Of a stretch of DNA of 64,000 nt, positions 32,409-45,341 are shown in pieces (position 1 is the first letter of the stretch; the number at the start of each line of letters is the position of its first letter). The translations under genes were made by a program, and so were the position numbers. The notes beneath the pieces are model-generated. The model had not been told where the DNA came from. It saw only the letters and a list, made by a program, of their open reading frames with translations, and searched no databases. The stretch is from Chrysomallon squamiferum. Its lineage: Eukaryota; Mollusca; Gastropoda; Neomphalida; Peltospiridae. The stretch spans positions 15,219,862 through 15,283,861 of the forward strand of contig CM022670.1 in the NCBI GenBank assembly GCA_012295275.1, read 5' to 3'.

Positions 32409-34234
32409 TAATAAAATAATAAAATAATAATAAGTAAATAAAAAAGAAAGAAAGAAAGGAAAATAAAATTCTGAGAAAAATGTTTTAAAATGTTACCATT
32501 ATCATTGACAGTACGACCAAAAATCTTCAATATTCCAGCAGAATGCACCTGAAAAAAATAAAAAATAAAATAATAATAATAATAATAATAATAATAATTA
32601 CGACGATGATGGCAGCAGAGGCAACAGCAGCAGCAGCAACATTAACAACAGCAAAGACAGCAACGACGACAACAGTAATAACAATATTAACTACAGTAAC
32701 AACAAATAAATAATGATAACAACACCACTTTACAAAAGAAGAAGAAAGAAATTCATTATTTTTTCAGGAGAACCGTAGACATAGGTTTCTTAACTCACAA
32801 ATTCAGTGCACTAGCGAATGTTATCAGGCAAATGTTACATATGTAAACGCTGATGTTACAAACGTACCACCTGTTGCTCGTTTCTCATTAATTGTCAGAT
32901 AAAGATAAAAAAAAAAAAAAAAAAAAGTCGTTCGATCGCCTGCTTTAATCTAACAAATACAGTTTGCGCACATAATAACAAGGAATTATGTAAAAAATAT
33001 GTTGTTCACGGAAATTTGTTGTAATTGATAGGCTTTACAACTAGACGCTCTTGGCATTTTAATATATGTTTATGTAAGTGTGTATATATATATATATATA
33101 GATGCTTATGTGTATTTCAGTGTATATATGTGAGTGCATATGTGCGTATGTGAATGTATATACATGTTAGTTATATACCGGTAATTAAATAAACTAAAAT
33201 TGACCTGATTATTATCACATTAGTTTTGTTAATTATTTTTATCTGAGTCTATGTTATTTTATTTTATTTTATTTTATTGATTTTACTTTTTTTTTTTTTT
33301 TTTTCATTTATTTATTAAATACTCCTCCTCCTACTACTACTACTATTCTGTTCTATTCTATATATATATATATATTCTATTTTTAAGCTAGTAATTAGTA
33401 AACACATGTGTTTTGTTCTGTTTCGTAAGATTATTAATCCCTTATGCGATGCGATTAATCCGGATATCGCTTGGATCGGTATGTGGGGATTGAGTGTACA
33501 CAAGACTTTAAAATCCATAAATTAGTACAGGCATTATATTAATCAAGGACCAACAAATCTACATGGTGTATCGTGTACACTGACATTTTGTATAATGAAA
33601 TTTAATAATATGTACAATGATATTAATAATATGTATACTGATATTTGATAATATGTACACTGATATTAATAATATGTATACTGATATTTAATAATATGTA
33701 CACTGATATTTTATAATATGCATACAGATTTTTAAAATATCGGTATTGATTTTTAACAGCATGTATACTGATATTTAGTAATTCATATGCTGGTACTTAA
33801 AAAATATATATACTGATGTTTGATAATATGTATACTGACATTTAATAATAAATATACTGATATTTAATAATATGTATACTGATATTTAATAATTCCTGTA
33901 CTAATATTTAATAATATATGTATGGTTAGATGATGAGATAATCATTAAGTAACCAAATAACAGCTCAAACTTAATTAACAGATATAAGCTAATAATCCTA
34001 ATATTTAACGTTTCGTTGACAAGTTCAGTGCAAAAAACACTGACAAAGTACAAACGTCCACAATCGAAACAAAAATAGCAGTAACTGATGTTTAATAACA
34101 ATAATAAAAAACATCAATAATAACATTACTGGTGCTTTAAAACATCCTAACGAACAGTCGCATCATTTTGCAGTCTATGCATGTTCATTTCACTGCAAAC
34201 ATAACAATTAAAAGAAACAAAGAGCGTTACTTAC
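32037..34234 (-). other. Probable DHCR7 leader intron, repeat rich
   Basis: Bounded on the minus strand by GTAAGTAA at 34234 and TTTTTGCAG at 32037. It holds poly-T/poly-A tracts near 32070 and 32156, a (CTA)n(TAA)n tract at 32322-32435, CAG/CAA-type triplets near 32610-32700 and the 22-bp array at 33590-33925. No coding sequence seen. Confidence 0.55.
33590..33925 (+). repeat. 22-bp tandem repeat array
   Basis: About 14 copies of a unit close to TGATATTTAATAATATGTATAC, with substitutions and small length changes. Confidence 0.88.
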
Positions 34235-34660
34235 AGAGGAATAAAACAGGGTTTGTCTTTGTTTATCGAAAAACTCAGCGCAGAGAACGGCGAGAATAAC
34301 TCGCAGTTTTTAGAAAAACCGATACTGCAATTCCGGCTCGCTAATACGAGCTTATTACATTGCATGAAGGAAGTGCCGAAAAAAGAGAATCGATATCAGT
34401 CTGGCGATTGGCAAAATGACGTCTCTCTGCGAAAAAGGAGTAGATTGTGCGCTTATCTAGACAGGCAGAGCGACGAATCTGAAGACAGATTTCGTTTAAC
34501 AACAGTCGAGCTGACAGAGATAGCCCATCTCCACTCCACAAAGCCATTAGCTGATTCATAGCTGCACGAACAGAATTACATAAATACCAGTGACCGCGTT
34601 GTACAGAATGGAATGTTTGCGTGTTAGACAACGGAAAGTTTTCGTACACGAAACAGAAAG
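34235..34660 (-). other. Candidate 5' UTR exon and promoter-proximal region of DHCR7
   Basis: On the minus strand CCTCT|GTAAGTAA gives a strong donor with the exon ending at 34235. The region is less AT-rich and carries more CpG than its surroundings, as expected near a promoter. The 5' end of the exon cannot be set. A 102-codon minus-strand frame (34649-34341) lies inside it, with no family resemblance; if transcribed it could act as an upstream frame. Confidence 0.5.
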
Positions 34661-34679
34661 ATGTGTTTGTTCGTTTGTT

Positions 34680-34830
34680 AACGTATATATATGTATTTGT
34701 CTATGTATGTATGTATGTATGTATGTATGTGTGGATGTATGTATGTATGTATGTGTGGATGAATGAATGTATGTATGTATGTATGTATGTATGAATGTAT
34801 GTATGTATATATACACACATACATAAATAT
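34680..34830 (+). repeat. (GTAT)n-type tetranucleotide repeat
   Basis: TATG/GTAT units with GGATGAATGAATG interruptions, followed by TATA/CACA and, at about 34911-34946, a (TAG)n run. Frames here are artefacts. Confidence 0.88.
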
Positions 34831-34914
34831 ATGTATGAAAAAGAACAGAAAAAGAAAGAAAGAATGCCAAAAAAGAAAAATTATGTACCTGACAAACGCA
34901 GAGAATACTACTAC

Positions 34915-34946
<32 letters not shown>

Positions 34947-36006
34947 ACAGTATTTGTCTCATTTTCAAGATAAAGAGGGAAAAGAGAGAGAAAAAGATAA
35001 AAGAGAGTTAAAGATAGAAACATTTCTTTCTCTGTGTAATTGGAAGTGATAGCCTTTCAGGAGATGGTGTGATAAATAACAGAAAGGAACAAGCACAAAG
35101 TCAGTGTAAAGCCGGATGAAAGACTTGATGTAAATGGTGTATGTGAAGCCTGAAGCAGAAGGAATTTTTGTACTGCAGCCAGAATCTCTCTGCCAGCTGA
35201 GCAATAAACAAATGTGATCAGGGAAAGAGTTTAGTTACGGAGAGAAAAATAATATTCGTAGACGTCTTGGGAAACCGTTAAAAGTATAATAATTGTATGG
35301 AGAGAAACTATAAAGTTGAACAAACTGGCTGCATATTAATTTCACTGCAGTAGATATGTTGGGGAATATTGATTTTATGACTTGATCTTTATAAGCAGCT
35401 TTATGAATAATTGTTATTGTTCAGGAGTAGTAAAGTAATGACGGAACTTTAATTAATATAATTATTAATGATTTGTAATTTCGTAGATCTAATATTGTTA
35501 ACCAATTCCGACTTAGGTTACTAAACTGCTTTATGTACTAGAAATAAATACACTGAATATTTTAAATAATTACCCAAAATTAATTAAGATATTATTACTA
35601 TAACAATAATAAAAAATCTGTTAGAGGAAGTTTAACTTAAAATCTTTATAGCTGTAATTCTTTTCTTCTTCTCTTTCCTTTTTGCACGACTATATGCATT
35701 TCAGCAACAAACTTTCCTCAGAACGAACGTATATAACGATCTGACAAAGATTTTAAAACAAAATATCCAGAAAATACATTATTATTTTGTAATCAATGCT
35801 GACAGTCTAACTTAATGCAGTTTTACAAAAAATTCGAATCGACTGGTACTAATCGCCATTTTAATGGCATAGTCATTAGTTGTACAGTCGATTCACAGTT
35901 GTCTTTATCAGTCATTATAACAATAGTGATATTACACACACACACACACACATACATGATTATACATATACACACACAAAGATTTGGATTTTTTAAATAT
36001 GTGTTT

Positions 36007-36079
<73 letters not shown>

Positions 36080-36974
36080 GTTTTGTTAAATAATCATGGA
36101 CGAAGTATCACGAATCACAAATAAATTAAATTATGAAGCTGTCCCAAGCAAGTAATGTTAGGGTGACGTGTTTCTTTTCCAGTTTCCTGAGTTTTTCACT
36201 TTTTCGAAATGTCTTATAATACTTGACAAATATCTAGAGCTGCCGAACGTAAGCCAGTGGATCAGTGATTCTGTTGTATAAATATTTGCGAACACTGTCC
36301 CAGAATTCCTGCGCAACTTTACATCTTTGCAATAAATCCACGCAACGTTAGGCACGCGATCTTAATTACGCCCTTTGACCTTAGTCTTGTGCAGCCTTTG
36401 AACTGTCTTCAGGAAAACATCTAGTTAATAACAGCATTCGGTAGTTGTAAACAAAAATACACCTCTTATTTTATGTATTTGCTACTGTGGGTGTTTAACT
36501 ATTTATTTATTTATTTATTAGTTTGTGAGATTCATTCAGTTTACACTCGTTTTAGTATTAGTATTATTGTTGTTGTTGCTGTTGCTGTTGTTAGTAGTGG
36601 TAGTAGAAGCACTAGTGGTAGCAGCAGCAGCAAGTAGTAGTTGTACAGTTACTGTTATTATTAATGTTATTATGGTTACTATGTTTCTTAATAATAGAAC
36701 TGTTAGTACTGTTGTTGTTGTTGATATTATTATTACTATTATTATTATTAGTAGTAGTAGTAGTAGTAGTAGTAGTAATACTGTTGATCTTTGCAGGTTT
36801 TATTTGCATTTTTTTTTTATGTTGGTAAGTAATTCCATTCTAGTTCACTTGCTAACAAAATAAATCATCTAACTACACTATGGTTTATGATCAATAAAAT
36901 AAATACATAAATATATAAATAAGAAGAACAACACAGAAACACAAATCAAGTACTCATTTACATTTAACCTTTTT

Positions 36975-37018
<44 letters not shown>

Positions 37019-37140
37019 AAATAATAATAATAATAATAAATACAATAAAGAAATAAATTAAAAGAATTAGAATTTATTTAAAAAAAAAATGTATTCTGTA
37101 AAATCATTTACTACAATAATCAAATGAGTTTTCAGTTTTG
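34831..37140. other. Intergenic DNA, no gene seen
   Basis: AT-rich unique sequence with (CA)n near 35935-35952, a (GA)n run at 36009-36075, TTA/TTG/TAG triplet tracts at 36550-36780 and a poly-T tract at 36971-37013. None of the short open frames resembles a protein family. Confidence 0.5.
36009..36075 (+). repeat. (GA)n microsatellite
   Basis: A pure GA run of about 33 units in intergenic DNA. Confidence 0.95.
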
Positions 37141-37186
37141 ATTCTTTCCACAGAAAGCCACAAAGAGCAGCTCTCAGAAAATGTCC

Positions 37187-37200
37187 GTTGCCATGGTAAC
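37187..37200. promoter_or_regulatory. X-box-like palindrome (RFX type)
   Basis: GTTGCCATGGTAAC fits the consensus bound by RFX factors, GTNRCC-N2-RGYAAC, at both half-sites. It lies in a less AT-rich patch of about 200 bases (37140-37330). No nearby gene was identified, so function is speculative. Confidence 0.35.
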
Positions 37201-37329
37201 ATCTGTTTGCCAATATCAAGTGATTCAGGAATTATTGAGTGATGGTTTTTCTCTCTCTTGAACTTGTCGTTCATTTGAAGCATTGACTGTATTTAGGTCT
37301 TTGGTTAGACTACTTGCACTGTTTCTGTG

Positions 37330-37565
37330 ATACTGAAATGTTGGTCTAATAGTTAAACGACACAATAGATAGATGTGCTTTTTGGTTGTGTTTTTCTCTC
37401 ATCCAACAAGATACTATTTAATGTACACAGATTCTGCCAACTTCGTAATGTACAAAACGCACATACAGAATGCCATAAACATATGAATGTTTTTACGAAG
37501 GATATATTTTGAACATACGCATGCAATAACTATTATTTAAAAATAATATTTAGGATTATATAAAC

Positions 37566-37610
<45 letters not shown>

Positions 37611-37817
37611 GTAGAAGTATTATTTTTATTATTATTATTCGTAGAAGTAGTATTAGTTGTAGTAGTAGTAGTAGTAGTAGTAGTCGTTTTAGTAGTACTG
37701 TTGTTGTTGCTGTTGATGATGCAACTGCTCCTATTATTATTATTATTGTTTTACTTTTTTCTCTTTTTTTTCATTTTTTTTTTTTTCAAGACAACTAAAC
37801 CTTCTTTTTTTTCTTTC

Positions 37818-37848
<31 letters not shown>

Positions 37849-38340
37849 CACTGTAGACTATAACTGTGACTGTATTTAGTGACCTTCAGTTACCAGTGCA
37901 ATGGGCCTCTGGACAGCACGCCATCACATACCACACTGATGTGACTTCAGTGTTGAACAACGTCACCTGACAGCGGACTTCATAACTGACCATGTTGCGA
38001 CAACGTCTTGAAAGCGATGTCGTGTAAGCAGGACATTTTGAAACATTATATCTCTGAATCATCACTGGTATTTATATGTGTACAGAGCATCTGCATTAGT
38101 GTCAGTGATTATAGGATTTTACAACCGAGGGTAGGCTTTTAATCATATTGTGTCATTTTATGAATCATATCTGAAATAATTATTTTTTAAAAAGGCAATT
38201 ACTTGTTTTAACCAAAAAAAAAAAGAAAGTAAGAAGATCATTAGTTTTAACCAGTTATATTAAATAGCGTGTGAGAACCGATATTTTAAAATAAAATTTT
38301 AATATAATTATAAAAAAAAACTTGGCAAAACAAATTCGTT
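37330..38340. other. Intergenic DNA with triplet and poly-T tracts
   Basis: It contains (TTA)n at 37565-37640, (TAG)n near 37657-37684 and poly-T at 37745-37843. A GC-richer unique patch lies at 37860-38040 with no identified product. Confidence 0.45.
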
Positions 38341-38352
38341 TGTTTATTGTGG

Positions 38353-38355
<3 letters not shown>

Positions 38356-38429
<74 letters not shown>

Positions 38430-38565
38430 GATTATGATTATTATTATTATTATTATTGTTATTACTATTATTATTTACAAAGATAATGTTTTACATATTT
38501 GTTTGATTTTTGTTTTGTGTTGTTGTTTCTTTTTTTTTTTTTTTTTTTTTTGTTGTGTGTGTTTG

Positions 38566-38609
<44 letters not shown>

Positions 38610-38755
38610 CATTATTATTATTATTATTCATTTGTTGTTGTTGCTCTTGTTGTTGTTTTTCTCTTTTTGCGAGATGACTGCAATAATTATTTTCTTTTTG
38701 TTCAAAATTAAGCTTCAATCCAATAGTGTTAACTTGAATAAATAATATTATTTTA
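38356..38755 (+). repeat. (TTA)n tract followed by dispersed repeat, copy 2
   Basis: A long (TTA)n run (38356-38430) leads into the second copy of the repeat seen at 7700-7960. Shared anchors include ATTTACAAAGATAATGTTTT, TTGTTTTTCTCTTTTTGCGA and CCAATAGTGTTAACTTGAAT, with a poly-T and a second (TTA)n tract between them. Confidence 0.75.
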
Positions 38756-39012
38756 CAAGTGTTCTCGTATTTCAGTCATATAATCACATATGTAAGTAAG
38801 CTGACATCTGCTGAACAAACAGTGAATGGGCGTTTCTTTAAACAAATATCCTTAGCTTCGTCTTATAGAAGAACAATGACATTTGGTTTTTTTTACTATA
38901 CTTAGTGAGCTGTGATGGTGTACTGTATCCAGTTATATTTATTTATTATCAGAAAAGCATTAAAATTAATATTTTTTCATAAATGTAATTAAAAATAGCA
39001 CTAACCATGGAA

Positions 39013-39051
<39 letters not shown>

Positions 39052-39513
39052 CATTTTGTATTTTTGTCTTTATTCGAGATTGTTTAAAGACCATCATTGT
39101 TATAATTATATGATTGTTTTTTGTTTTAAAGCTGATTAACTTGTACTGGGTTGTTTTTGAGATGCACGCTTACCGTGTGTATCTATGTGTAAGAGCTCGC
39201 GCGTGTGTACGTGTTACGTATGTACACATATATGTACCGACTTTATTCTTCGAGTTATTAAAAGAGGAAAGGGAAAGATAGAAATATCGTGCTAATTTGT
39301 TGTTGTTTTTGTCAAGAGAGAAGTTCCGCTACATTTTCAGATGAACGCGCCGCCGTATCCTGGGCGTGTACTCGCAGTGTAAGTCTTATTGTGTGTGTTT
39401 TATTATACACTATACTATAATTTATTCACAGACATGTATTCCAAATATCTTCTGTACACCACTGAACAATTCTGTAACATGCCTGTACCCAAGGTTTTTT
39501 TTTTATAACGTTT

Positions 39514-39553
<40 letters not shown>

Positions 39554-41645
39554 CTTATGGGGAAAAAAGAAAAGAAAGAAACTTCTAAATCCTGCTTTTC
39601 TCACACTAACATGGAGCTGAGGTGTGCTGTGTTATTCTCGTTGGCTTAATTACAAAAAGAAAATTCCATTATCACTGGTCATCAGCCACTATACAAATGT
39701 CTGCTTGACCAGAAATTATATTTCATATTTTCTATAATATTATAATGATGCCTACGGCCTCCTGGTGATAAATATCCCATCTGCCTCTAAATGGATGACA
39801 ATGGACAAAAATGTTCATTATTCAGCACTTTCTTTTCTACCTAAACCACACAAAAATGATAAGACCTGTAGTTTGAAAGAGAGATAAAATGGAATAACTA
39901 TATTAAAACGATAAACGCAATCGCCCCCATCACCTCCTAAATATCAAATAATTTTCAAATTAATTTTACAGACGTGTGTTAAATTTGTTTTTGAATTATA
40001 AATTACTGTTTTGCTCCGCGTCAAAAAGAACACGATAGCCTGGGACTTCGCTCTGTCGAGTCTGTGGTTAGCAAAACGACGTCTGAGAGAAATGTTAGGC
40101 AACATTACGCTTGTAATAAATCCATCAAATTACTCTACACCATCTCTTACACAATGAGCGGGCAATGACTTAGTAAAGAGACACGGCTAAACACCGCGAA
40201 TAACCACAAGCAGCCATTTAATGACCATTCTGAAGCTCCTGTACGCAATCGGAGAAAAGAAAGTGATGAGTAAGCGGCCATGATGACTGTAAATGTTTCC
40301 TCGGGCAACAAAGTGTTACATTATCAGTTGTAAGAAAACGTAAGCAGGTTTTAATATTGTGATTTACTAATAATTTTTTTTTTATACCACACACACAAAA
40401 GCAAGCAATATTTCTAGCGATCAATGGATTTCCAACTTGCCGTGTGCAATAAATGATTGTTTCCATTACCGTATGCAAAATATAAGTTTTTTTTTTTTTT
40501 ACATATATCTTTTTTCTTCTTCTTCTTGGCGAATGCAGTGCCAAATTTATGTACATATATTTATAGAAGCACACATACGTTAATCTGTATATGCGCATGC
40601 GTGTGTAGATTCGTATGTATATTATATTTATGCATGCGCGTGTTTGTATATGAAGGAATGACATTATATATATATCCTTACTTCATTATATATAGCCAAA
40701 TGCAGTTAGCTGTGTACATGTGTCTGCGTATATTTATATTTGTGTGTGTGTGTTTGTGTATGTGTATTGGTGTCTGTATGTATGTGTGTGTGTATGTGTG
40801 TGTGTGTGTGAGTGTCTGTATATGTGTTTGTGAGTGTATGTGAAGATTTGTGCTTGTGTGTCTGTGAGTCATTTATTTCGTTCTTTGTTAGATACAAAAT
40901 AAAGTTGTCATTGTGACATCCTCTCGGGAAAATAATTGAAACTGCTGCAACAGCTGCTATTTGTGAACGCCGAATTAGCACATATTAACGAAGAGGCGAG
41001 CTCAGATGAATACATCTGGTACTCATTTGTTGATTATTTATTGATCAATCTTAGTAGAAATGCAGCTGAAATTGCACGGTTTTTGACACGTTTCCTTAAC
41101 CTCTCTGTTTATTTAATAACTTTGTTTTAGGTGTATCTGTGAGTGCGTTTTTGTGGATATGTACTTATATCAGTGACGCAAATTTGTTTGGCACACAGTT
41201 TTGGGCTCAGGAGCCTCACGTCTGTTTAATAAAAAAAAAATTAGAAATCTTTAATTCAATTATTTTGTTTGCTTTTTATAGTTATTTTTTTTACTGGAAA
41301 ACAGAAGCTTATATAAAATACAATTTGTGATATATCAAGATTATTATTAATATTATTATTATTATTATTATTATTGTTGTTGTTGTTGTTGTTGTTGCTG
41401 TTTTGTTGTTGTTGTTGTTGTTGTTAGTGTATTAAATTGGTGTCTTCACACAATATTTTAGCTACGTTTTTTACCAGGTATTGGTTTGTGTTCTGTTTGA
41501 TAAATCGAAACAAAATTAGTATTTACTGAAAAAACGAAAAATGTATTTTATTTTTCATATTTTATGTATCACTGTTTTGTGGCGGTCTGTTGGGTTTCTG
41601 TTTTGGTGTCACATTTGAGGTGTTATACAAAACAAAAAAAAAAAA

Positions 41646-41678
<33 letters not shown>

Positions 41679-43079
41679 GAGTGACAGACGATCAGTTTTG
41701 AGATAAAAAAAGACGTCATCATTACTGTGAAAAATACTTCTATAAAGAAAGGAATCCAAAACTTACAAGAATCGTTCAGGTTCGGCGGATTAATACAGCA
41801 ATTTATCAAATAAAAGATTTTGATCTACTATGAAATAATAACTAAATCTCATCCATGTGACTGTACGAATGCGAATGCATAAGTTCACTGATGTTAAACG
41901 TTTGCGTACGTGTATATGCGTGTGATAACCTGTTTTACTCATGTCGAAACACTGTATTTGACTGACTTTTTATTCAGCCACTGAGGAATAATTGTCTTTC
42001 ATCGGCAGTAGTGAAGCAATCTACACTGCATTTTAAACGCACAAATACAATTATATTTCAAATAAAAAATTTAAAAAACGAAAATTGATATCGCTAAGCT
42101 TTTTTTTTTCTTTCTCAGTGAATTTATGTAGATGTTAAAAAATAAAAATTATCTGTTAAAACAAATTAATATAAATACATAAAATAACATTGCTGCTCGA
42201 TGAAGACGACAAACGCTTTTTCTTCTACTTAACATCGAATTGCCCATTTATGGTACCATTCAAACGTTAAAAAGAAAATAGGCTACAGAATCGTATAATT
42301 ACTTCATTTCGCTTAGCCATTACCCTGGCTATTAAATAATTTAAATGCACGCTTAGTCAATTATATACGCCTGCACTTTAAAAATACCGACACATCGACT
42401 GAGCGAGCGAGGTAACATGTTGCATTCCACCGTGCTTTAAAAACAAAAACTCATTCAACAAATAACCCACTGCCCTGGTTAAATACTAATCCTATAAGTA
42501 ACCACAATGGACGGTTAAGTTTTTATGATTAATCTTTATCCTGTTATGCACGAACCGAAGACTGCAGCATATACCAGCATAACAGTGTCGCCAACAGAGC
42601 CATGGCGTTTCGTTAATTCATCTTTGACTAGCTCGACAGCCGTTAGCGCCAACAATTATTACCAGTGACATTAACTGCTTATGTTTCCATAACATTAATA
42701 TAATTATCTGCGCTACTGTTGTATTCAACTTTTTAAAGTTTAGATAGGTCAATAACGGTAATGTTGTCTGATTACGGCGAATAATTCAGGAAACAAAATT
42801 GAGTTTGTATATGTAATCGTCTATATTTCTGCTGTTACATTTTATAATAATTTTTTTAATAATAATAATAATAATAGTTTGATGTTATAATAAAAAATGC
42901 AATTTACATTCTCCTGACACATACGAGCGAGAAAGAGAGAGAGTAAGACTGAAAAATGGAATCTCATAATATCGTTTTGTTTTGAATTTATGTTAGAATC
43001 TAATAATCTTACGATGTTAGAGATAACTGCATGTATGTATATATGTATGTAGGTAGGCAGGCAGGTAGGTAGGTATGTG

Positions 43080-43115
<36 letters not shown>

Positions 43116-43228
43116 TGTGTTTATGTTTGTGTGTTTCCTATGTTATGTTTTATGTAGTTATATATAGAAGCAGATTGTTGGTAGTTAAGATATCTAAATA
43201 AGGGCATAACAAAATGCCATATAATAAA

Positions 43229-43259
<31 letters not shown>

Positions 43260-43539
43260 AACATACACACACACATACATACATACATACCTGCATACAG
43301 TCATTCATACCTACCTACCTAGATATATATATTTATGCATCTATACAAAAGTACAAAGTTTTATTATGTACTTGCTAAATCGCGTATCGAGATTGTATTG
43401 TATACGATGTAAAACAGATATTTAAAGCGTATTTTTAATTCAAATATAGGTGACGTGGACTCACTGACCCTAGCAGTAATTAACACAACCTATTAACACA
43501 TGGCTAATCAGAGTAACAGTTATCTCTCGATGAAAAGGT
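38756..43539. other. Intergenic DNA, no convincing gene
   Basis: AT-rich with poly-T runs near 39019-39044 and 39517-39553, TG/TATG-rich DNA at 40560-40870, (TTA)n(TTG)n at 41343-41426 and a unique less AT-rich stretch at 42180-42800. Candidate frames near 40218-40981 and 40936-41330 have no recognisable domains and mostly overlap microsatellites. Confidence 0.45.
43020..43335. repeat. Inverted pair of GTAG/GTAT and CTAC/ATAC repeats
   Basis: TATGTAGGTAGGCAGGCAGGTAGGTAGGTATG (in parts, 43045-43078) faces ACATACATAC..ACCTACCTACCTAG (43270-43322) across about 190 bases. The arms could pair as an imperfect hairpin. It is built only of simple repeats. Confidence 0.55.
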
Positions 43540-43599
43540 CAGACTTAATAAAGTAATAAATCGCAGCGCTGTCAACATTAGTTCAAATACAGGTCAAAA
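43540..43599 (+). repeat. 60-bp perfect direct repeat, left copy
   Basis: This begins CAGACTTAATAAAGTAATAA and ends CAGGTCAAAA, and recurs base for base at 45118-45177. The sequence is complex, not microsatellite-like. Confidence 0.95.
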
Positions 43600-44059
43600 T
43601 TTACAACACACAATAATGATATACTTATAATGATATAACGAAACGCAAAAAGTACATAAATATTTTAAAAAGCTTTTCATATATAAATATATCAAAATAT
43701 ATTAAACCTCGTTGGATCTGCTTACATTGTAATTTATCTGTCAAATAAAAATGATGATGTAGAAATTTTTGTTTTGTGTCCTAATATTACCGCGTATCGA
43801 AAGTAATATCCTTTTCTTTCTCTCCCGTTTCATTTGTAGGGGGATTATGTTTTATTCCTGACTTAACTTATTTTCATATTTTAATCTATTTTCTGCATGC
43901 ATACATATGTATCTCTGTATGAACATAACGATGTATGCATGCAAGTTTTATTTATACATATGTGTGGAGGTATTTGTGTGCTTATAGATTTCAAAGCGCT
44001 TTTTTAACTATCACTGTTTTATTCTTTCCTTTTATAATTGTTTTCCACAATTATAAATA

Positions 44060-44139
<80 letters not shown>

Positions 44140-45117
44140 ATATGTTAGTTACTAGTCGTCTTCTTTCATTACCCCAAGTAAAATACGTTTATCTGTTGTC
44201 CGTGGTGTGGAATGTTTCAGACATTCATTTGTACAATTTTTAACGTAGCAACCTCTAGCAGTAAAATAATCTTAGACTGTCTACATGATTTTCATTACGC
44301 ATAAAAGATCCACTTTAATATCAGACTGAGGAAACAGTTACAACTAGCGAATTTAACCCAGTCTATTTTAGCAACTTAATAATTATTTATTGCTGCAATT
44401 TCTAAATTGCTTGTAAGATCTCGAAACGTAAATAGAATTCAGAATTGTCTTTCTTTATAATAAATATAAGTAACTCGAATCTGAACAAAATATCAAATTC
44501 AGATGTCAGGCATTTTCTTAATTAAAACAGGTAGATCTAATCAGTGTGGTTCTGTTACGTAGGGTCTTAGCTTTAATCAAATTTTGTTGCCATGTAAACG
44601 ACATAGCTGAAATTCCAGTTAGTTCATCCGGGGAAATATGAATCGCTGTTCTCTTGATGTAGATAATATGGTATATAATTAATAAAATACGTATCTAGGA
44701 AATTCTTTTAAACAGACTACCATTATCAGAATAAATCTTCAGTAAAATTAACAAAGCCTCGACATATTTTTGTTATAAGAAAACTTCGGTATGTTTTATG
44801 TTAAAAGTTATATCTTGTTACACTTTTGTCATGAAGATACGAGAACGGAAACAAAATCATCACCTATTCTTTACAATTAGCAACAGTTTATATAATATAT
44901 ATACAAACACGTACACACATATACAGACACAAACACACACGCAACAATCCGCATAAATCAGCCTTTTATAAACCAGTGTAATTTTGCTGGAACGCGAAAT
45001 TGCCCAGCTGACACTTTGAGAAATACTTATCTTGTGATTCACATTAACCTGTGAAGTATATTCTATTCGTATGATTATTTGTAAGATAAATAAATTTATC
45101 TAAAATATAAATACGTA
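43600..45117. other. Segment between the 60-bp direct repeats
   Basis: About 1.5 kb of unique AT-rich DNA with a (CT)n run at 44062-44138. No coding sequence or terminal inverted repeat was found. Confidence 0.5.
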
Positions 45118-45177
45118 CAGACTTAATAAAGTAATAAATCGCAGCGCTGTCAACATTAGTTCAAATACAGGTCAAAA
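45118..45177 (+). repeat. 60-bp perfect direct repeat, right copy
   Basis: Identical to 43540-43599. The flanks on both sides differ from those of the left copy. Confidence 0.95.
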
Positions 45178-45271
45178 GAGATAAAAAGAAAGTAAAAAGT
45201 CTGATTTTTTTCATTTTAAATTCTGTGATTTGAAAAACAGATGAAGATATATTTATGTACACACATACGTC

Positions 45272-45273
<2 letters not shown>

Positions 45274-45341
<68 letters not shown>
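45274..45341. repeat. (TA)n microsatellite
   Basis: TA units with one AAA interruption. Confidence 0.95.

Noticed and set aside
34341-34649. A 102-residue minus-strand frame and an overlapping plus-strand frame upstream of DHCR7
   Set aside because: No family resemblance, and both strands are open by chance in a less AT-rich stretch. Better read as leader exon and promoter.
40218-41330. Several frames of 60-148 residues in the 40-41 kb region
   Set aside because: They overlap TG/TATG-type repeats and poly-T tracts, lack domains, and have no splice-consistent neighbours.
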